DNA of 47,342 nt, from the NCBI GenBank assembly GCA_040391535.1, contig JBEBXQ010000019.1, forward strand, positions 1-47,342, given 5' to 3'. Source of the stretch: JBEBXQ01 sp040391535 (GTDB lineage: Bacteria; Bacteroidota; Bacteroidia; Cytophagales; Spirosomataceae). Below are positions 44,138 to 47,342 of this stretch, in pieces. How positions within the stretch are numbered: the first letter of the stretch is position 1; each line of letters starts with the position of its first letter. The position numbers and the translations under genes are program-made. The notes beneath the pieces are model-generated. The model did no database searches and was not told where the DNA came from. It saw only the letters and a program-made list of their open reading frames with translations.

Positions 44138-45331
44138 ATGCTGAAAAAAAATATCCTGTATGGCCTCTTATTACTGTTTACGATGGTTCCCTTTTGCGGG
44201 GCACAGGAAATCGCCTGGTCTGAACGCATGACCAGATCAGTCATTACGCGGCAACCTGACACGCTGAAAGTCCCGCACAAGAAATACGCACAATGGAATT
44301 ATGAACAGGGATTTGTACTGAAAGCCATGGAAAAAGTCTGGCAGAAAACCGGGAATAATGATTATCTGGCTTACATACAAAAGAATACAGACTATTACAT
44401 CAGCGAGGAAGGAAATATCCGTACTTACAAAATGGCGGATTACAATGTGGATAATATTCCTTCCGGCAGATCCCTGCTGACCTTATACCAGCAGAATCTG
44501 CCGGAAAAAGACAAATACAAAAAAGCGGCGGATCTACTCTGGCAGCAGCTGGCAAACCAGCCCAGAACAAAGGAAGGAGGCTACTGGCATAAAAAAATAT
44601 ATCCCTGGCAAATGTGGCTTGACGGGCTTTTCATGGCAGAACCATTTGCTGCGGAATACAGCCTGATCTTTCAGCATCCGGAACATTTTGATGACATTGC
44701 CCGTCAGTTTGAACTCGTTGAAAAACACATGACCGATCCTGAAACAGGACTCATTTACCATGCTTATGACGAAAGCAAGTCCCAGCAGTGGGCTAACCCG
44801 GTCACCGGTTTATCACCGCATTTCTGGGGAAGGGCCATTGGCTGGTATGCCATGGCGCTGGTAGATGTGCTCGATTATTTCCCTGAAAACCATCCCGAAA
44901 GAAAAAACCTCATCATCTACCTTAACCGTCTGGCTCCTGTACTGATCCGTTATCAGGATGAAAAAAAGGGTGTATGGTATCAGATTACGGACCTGCCCAC
45001 AAGGGAAGGTAACTATCCGGAAGCCTCCGCTTCCTGTATGTTTATCTATACACTGGCCAAAGGTATCAGGATGGGTTACCTGCCTGTTCAATTTATGGAT
45101 TCCGTTACAAAAGGCTATGAAGGTATATTGCATGAATTTATACAACACGAGGCCGACGGGACGATCAGTCTGAACAATACAGTCAGTGTAGGCGGTCTCG
45201 GTGGCAATCCTTACCGCGACGGCAGCTATGCCTATTACCTCAGCGAGCCGGTTCTTAAGAATGACCTCAAAGGCATAGGAGCTTTCATTTTTGCCAGTCT
45301 TGAGATGGAAATACTGAAAGAGCGTAAATAG
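44138..45331 (+). CDS. GH105 unsaturated rhamnogalacturonyl/glucuronyl hydrolase
   Basis: This 397-residue exported enzyme has a signal peptide (MLKKNILYGLLLLFTMVPF, cleavage near CGAQ) and an alpha/alpha-barrel of GH105 (YteR family). GGYWHKKIYPWQMWLDGLFMAEPF, read in parts, holds the catalytic Asp162; HFWGRAIGWYAMALVDVL and EASASCMFIYTLAKG are further family motifs. It removes the unsaturated uronic acid from the non-reducing end left by pectate or rhamnogalacturonan lyases, feeding KduI. The ATG at 44138 is preferred because it starts the signal peptide; an in-frame ATG at 44114 overlaps the CE12-GH28 gene. Confidence 0.92.
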   Translation: MLKKNILYGLLLLFTMVPFCGAQEIAWSERMTRSVITRQPDTLKVPHKKYAQWNYEQGFVLKAMEKVWQKTGNNDYLAYIQKNTDYYISEEGNIRTYKMADYNVDNIPSGRSLLTLYQQNLPEKDKYKKAADLLWQQLANQPRTKEGGYWHKKIYPWQMWLDGLFMAEPFAAEYSLIFQHPEHFDDIARQFELVEKHMTDPETGLIYHAYDESKSQQWANPVTGLSPHFWGRAIGWYAMALVDVLDYFPENHPERKNLIIYLNRLAPVLIRYQDEKKGVWYQITDLPTREGNYPEASASCMFIYTLAKGIRMGYLPVQFMDSVTKGYEGILHEFIQHEADGTISLNNTVSVGGLGGNPYRDGSYAYYLSEPVLKNDLKGIGAFIFASLEMEILKERK

Positions 45332-45470
45332 CCCGGCAGCGGACTGCATACAGTACCTGCCGGAATAAAATAAATGATGAGTTATTAATTATGATAATTC
45401 AGGGAATCCGTCCGGTTAAATCGTCTTTTGATTGTATAGTTAAAAATCCCGAATATACCCTTTTATCATT

Positions 45471-46751
45471 ATGGAAAACAAAATGACCAATTACCGTTGG
45501 CGCATTGTAGCATTAATGTTTTTTGCTACCACCATTAATTATCTGGACCGTCAGGTAATCGGCTTGTTAAAACCTACGCTGGAAGCAGAGTTTCACTGGA
45601 CCGAAACGGATTACAGTCGCATTGTAATGGCTTTTCAGGCAGCTTATGCATTCTCTCTTCTGGCTTTCGGGGCTATTATTGACAGGATTGGCACAAAACT
45701 TGGATATACCATCTCCATCATAGTCTGGAGTGTAGCTGCCATGCTGCATGCCTTAGCCAAAAGTACGGCAGGTTTTGCGCTGATGCGCGCGCTGCTGGGA
45801 TTAGGCGAGGCAGGGAACTTCCCCGTAGCTATAAAAGCCACTGCAGAATGGTTTCCCAAAAAAGAACGGGCACTGGCAACAGGGATTTTTAATTCAGGCG
45901 CTAACATAGGTGCCGTGGTAGCTCCTATCATGGTTCCCTGGATTTTAGGGGTATATGGCTGGGAAATGGCATTTATCCTGACAGGGGCCGTAGGGTTTAT
46001 CTGGCTGATTTTCTGGATTATTTATTATGAAGTTCCTGCACGTCAGAAAAGAATCAACAAGGCCGAGTTTGATTATATTCACAGTGACAACGAAGAAGCC
46101 ACATCAAATGAGAAGCCTGTAAAGTGGCTTGATCTTTTCAAAATCCGTCAGACCTGGGCTTTTGTTTTCGGGAAAATGCTTACCGATCCCATCTGGTGGT
46201 TTTTTCTCTTCTGGCTACCTTCCTATTTCGCCGAAACTTTCCACCTTGATCTGTCCAAACCAAGTCTGGAGCTGGTCATTGTGTATACCGCGACCACCAT
46301 CGGAAGTATCGGGGGCGGGTATTTATCGGGTTACCTGATCAAAACCGGGATGCCTGTTTTCCGGGCCAGGAAAACTTCCATGTTTATTTTTGCCATTATC
46401 GTGATGCCCATCATGCTGGCACAATATACTACCAACATCTGGCAGGCGGTGCTTCTGATCAGCCTGGCAGCCGCCGCGCACCAGGCCTGGAGTGCCAATA
46501 TTTTCACAACGGCATCGGATATGTTCCCTAAAAAGGCGGTCAGTTCAATAGTAGGTATCGGCGGTATGGCCGGATCTGTGGGAGGTATTCTGTTTCCTAT
46601 GCTTGTGGGTTACCTGCTCGACACTTACAAAGCTGCCGGTAATATAGGCGCCGGTTATAACATCATTTTCATTGTATGCGGATTTGCCTATATGCTCGCA
46701 TGGCTGGTGATGCACTTTTTCGCTCCCAGAATGGAGAAAGTAGATATATAA
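45471..46751 (+). CDS. MFS hexuronate transporter (ExuT/anion:cation symporter family)
   Basis: This 426-residue inner-membrane protein has 12 predicted helices and begins RWRIVALMFFATTINYLDRQVIG, which, read in two parts, carries the NYLDRQ motif of ExuT-type hexuronate/KDG symporters; GLGEAGNFPVAIKATAEWFPKKERALATGI is the matching cytoplasmic loop. It likely imports galacturonate, unsaturated uronate products or KDG with protons. It follows the GH105 gene by 139 bases. Exact substrate is inferred from family and context. Confidence 0.92.
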   Translation: MENKMTNYRWRIVALMFFATTINYLDRQVIGLLKPTLEAEFHWTETDYSRIVMAFQAAYAFSLLAFGAIIDRIGTKLGYTISIIVWSVAAMLHALAKSTAGFALMRALLGLGEAGNFPVAIKATAEWFPKKERALATGIFNSGANIGAVVAPIMVPWILGVYGWEMAFILTGAVGFIWLIFWIIYYEVPARQKRINKAEFDYIHSDNEEATSNEKPVKWLDLFKIRQTWAFVFGKMLTDPIWWFFLFWLPSYFAETFHLDLSKPSLELVIVYTATTIGSIGGGYLSGYLIKTGMPVFRARKTSMFIFAIIVMPIMLAQYTTNIWQAVLLISLAAAAHQAWSANIFTTASDMFPKKAVSSIVGIGGMAGSVGGILFPMLVGYLLDTYKAAGNIGAGYNIIFIVCGFAYMLAWLVMHFFAPRMEKVDI

Positions 46752-46765
46752 TCCGGCAGCTTCTT

Positions 46766-47197
46766 ATGAAATCATTTCACAGCCTGTTCGTTTTCCTGGT
46801 CTTCAGCCTGACTGCATTTTCTCAGTCTAAAGACGAACAGGCCATTCTGAGCCAGCTCGAAAAGCTGAAACAGGCAATGCTCACGGATGACCAGGCAACA
46901 CTGGAAAGATTAACCTCACCTATGCTGTCGTATGGGCATTCCAATGGTTTAATTGAAGATCAGAAAGCCTTTATTGCTGCCATTATAGATAATACTGCCA
47001 ATTTTACCTCGATAGAGCTGAGCGAAGTATCAGTAACCATCTCAGGTACTGTTGCTTATGTGCGCCATAAATTACATGGCGATACCCATAACAAAGGGCA
47101 ACAACCGGGAAAAGTGCGGTTGGGTGTCTTCCTGGTATGGCAAAAGGATGCAAAAGGGACCTGGCTGTTACTAGGGCGGCAGGCTTTCAAACTCTGA
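46766..47197 (+). CDS. Small secreted NTF2-like (DUF4440-type) protein
   Basis: This 143-residue protein has a signal peptide ending AFSQ (about 1-19) and a single domain resembling SnoaL/NTF2-like or DUF4440 folds: AILSQLEKLKQAMLTDDQATL at the start, a strand-rich middle and LGVFLVWQKDAKGTWLLLGRQAF at the end, each read in parts. The ATG at 46766, 14 bases after the MFS stop, begins the signal peptide. Such proteins bind small ligands or act as small isomerases or hydratases; no role is assigned. It is probably co-transcribed with the transporter and is followed by a terminator. Confidence 0.85.
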   Translation: MKSFHSLFVFLVFSLTAFSQSKDEQAILSQLEKLKQAMLTDDQATLERLTSPMLSYGHSNGLIEDQKAFIAAIIDNTANFTSIELSEVSVTISGTVAYVRHKLHGDTHNKGQQPGKVRLGVFLVWQKDAKGTWLLLGRQAFKL

Positions 47198-47210
47198 GTA
47201 CTTCAAACAG

Positions 47211-47256
47211 CAACACGGCTGCTCTGTAAAATCCGGAGCAGCCGTGTTGTCTTATT
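47211..47256 (+). terminator. Intrinsic terminator after the NTF2-like gene
   Basis: CAACACGGCTGCTC (47211-47224) pairs perfectly with GAGCAGCCGTGTTG (47236-47249) and is followed by TCTTATTTTC. It lies 13 bases after the stop and closes the pectin region. The remaining 86 bases hold nothing I can call. Confidence 0.85.
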
Positions 47257-47342
47257 TTCTTCCTTGCTTACAGTCTATTATACATTACAATATACTATTC
47301 AAAACAATCACTCTGCCCAACCGCCACCCAATGCTCTGTACA

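Noticed and set aside
47295..47342. Possible C-terminal end of a minus-strand gene running off the window
   Set aside because: Fifteen codons before a stop are too few to support a gene.

Overview
The window looks like chromosomal DNA from a member of the Bacteroidota, most likely a soil or plant-associated Cytophagales bacterium of the Dyadobacter/Spirosoma type. The support is two SusC/SusD pairs, each with an ECF sigma factor and FecR-type anti-sigma gene, a DUF4290-murA pair, a short GT5-like gene divergent from panC, and few Shine-Dalgarno sequences. The genus is an inference. I saw no tRNA, rRNA, CRISPR array, insertion sequence or phage gene.

Layout. Positions 1-214 hold a small array of hairpin repeats. 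Positions 215-14735 are mostly housekeeping: a MATE exporter, DUF4290-murA-DUF3267, a sigma54-type response regulator tail-to-tail with a hybrid histidine kinase, glmS, a half-length glycogen-synthase-like gene divergent from panC, a GT2 glycosyltransferase, and a LolC/FtsX-type permease.

Positions 14873-27481 are the most unusual part. They encode an exported lactonase, an ECF sigma factor, a stunted anti-sigma protein, a SusC without the STN signalling domain, and a SusD. After a strong terminator comes a five-gene run: a Tat-exported SelA/DgaE-like PLP enzyme, a Sec-exported cog3964 (EF_0837-type) amidohydrolase, a cytochrome c, a PQQ-type sugar dehydrogenase, and a Tat-exported RidA. I read this as a possible periplasmic route that oxidises an (N-acetyl)amino sugar, opens the lactone, removes the acetyl group, and eliminates ammonia to give a 2-keto-3-deoxy sugar acid (KDG). 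The cytochrome would take the electrons and RidA would clear the imine. The parts and their export signals are visible; the substrate and the pathway are inference.

Positions 27673-34568 are a complete sigma / FecR / STN-SusC / SusD signalling and uptake locus. Positions 34769-47197 are a pectin (rhamnogalacturonan/polygalacturonate) utilisation region: a GH28-like protein, an exported amidohydrolase, an exported RraA-family protein, a LacI regulator, kduD, kduI, a CE12-GH28 fusion enzyme, a GH105 unsaturated uronyl hydrolase, an ExuT-like MFS transporter, and a small secreted NTF2-like protein. The pectin pathway makes KDG through KduI/KduD. If the periplasmic amino-sugar model is right, both halves of the accessory region meet at KDG.
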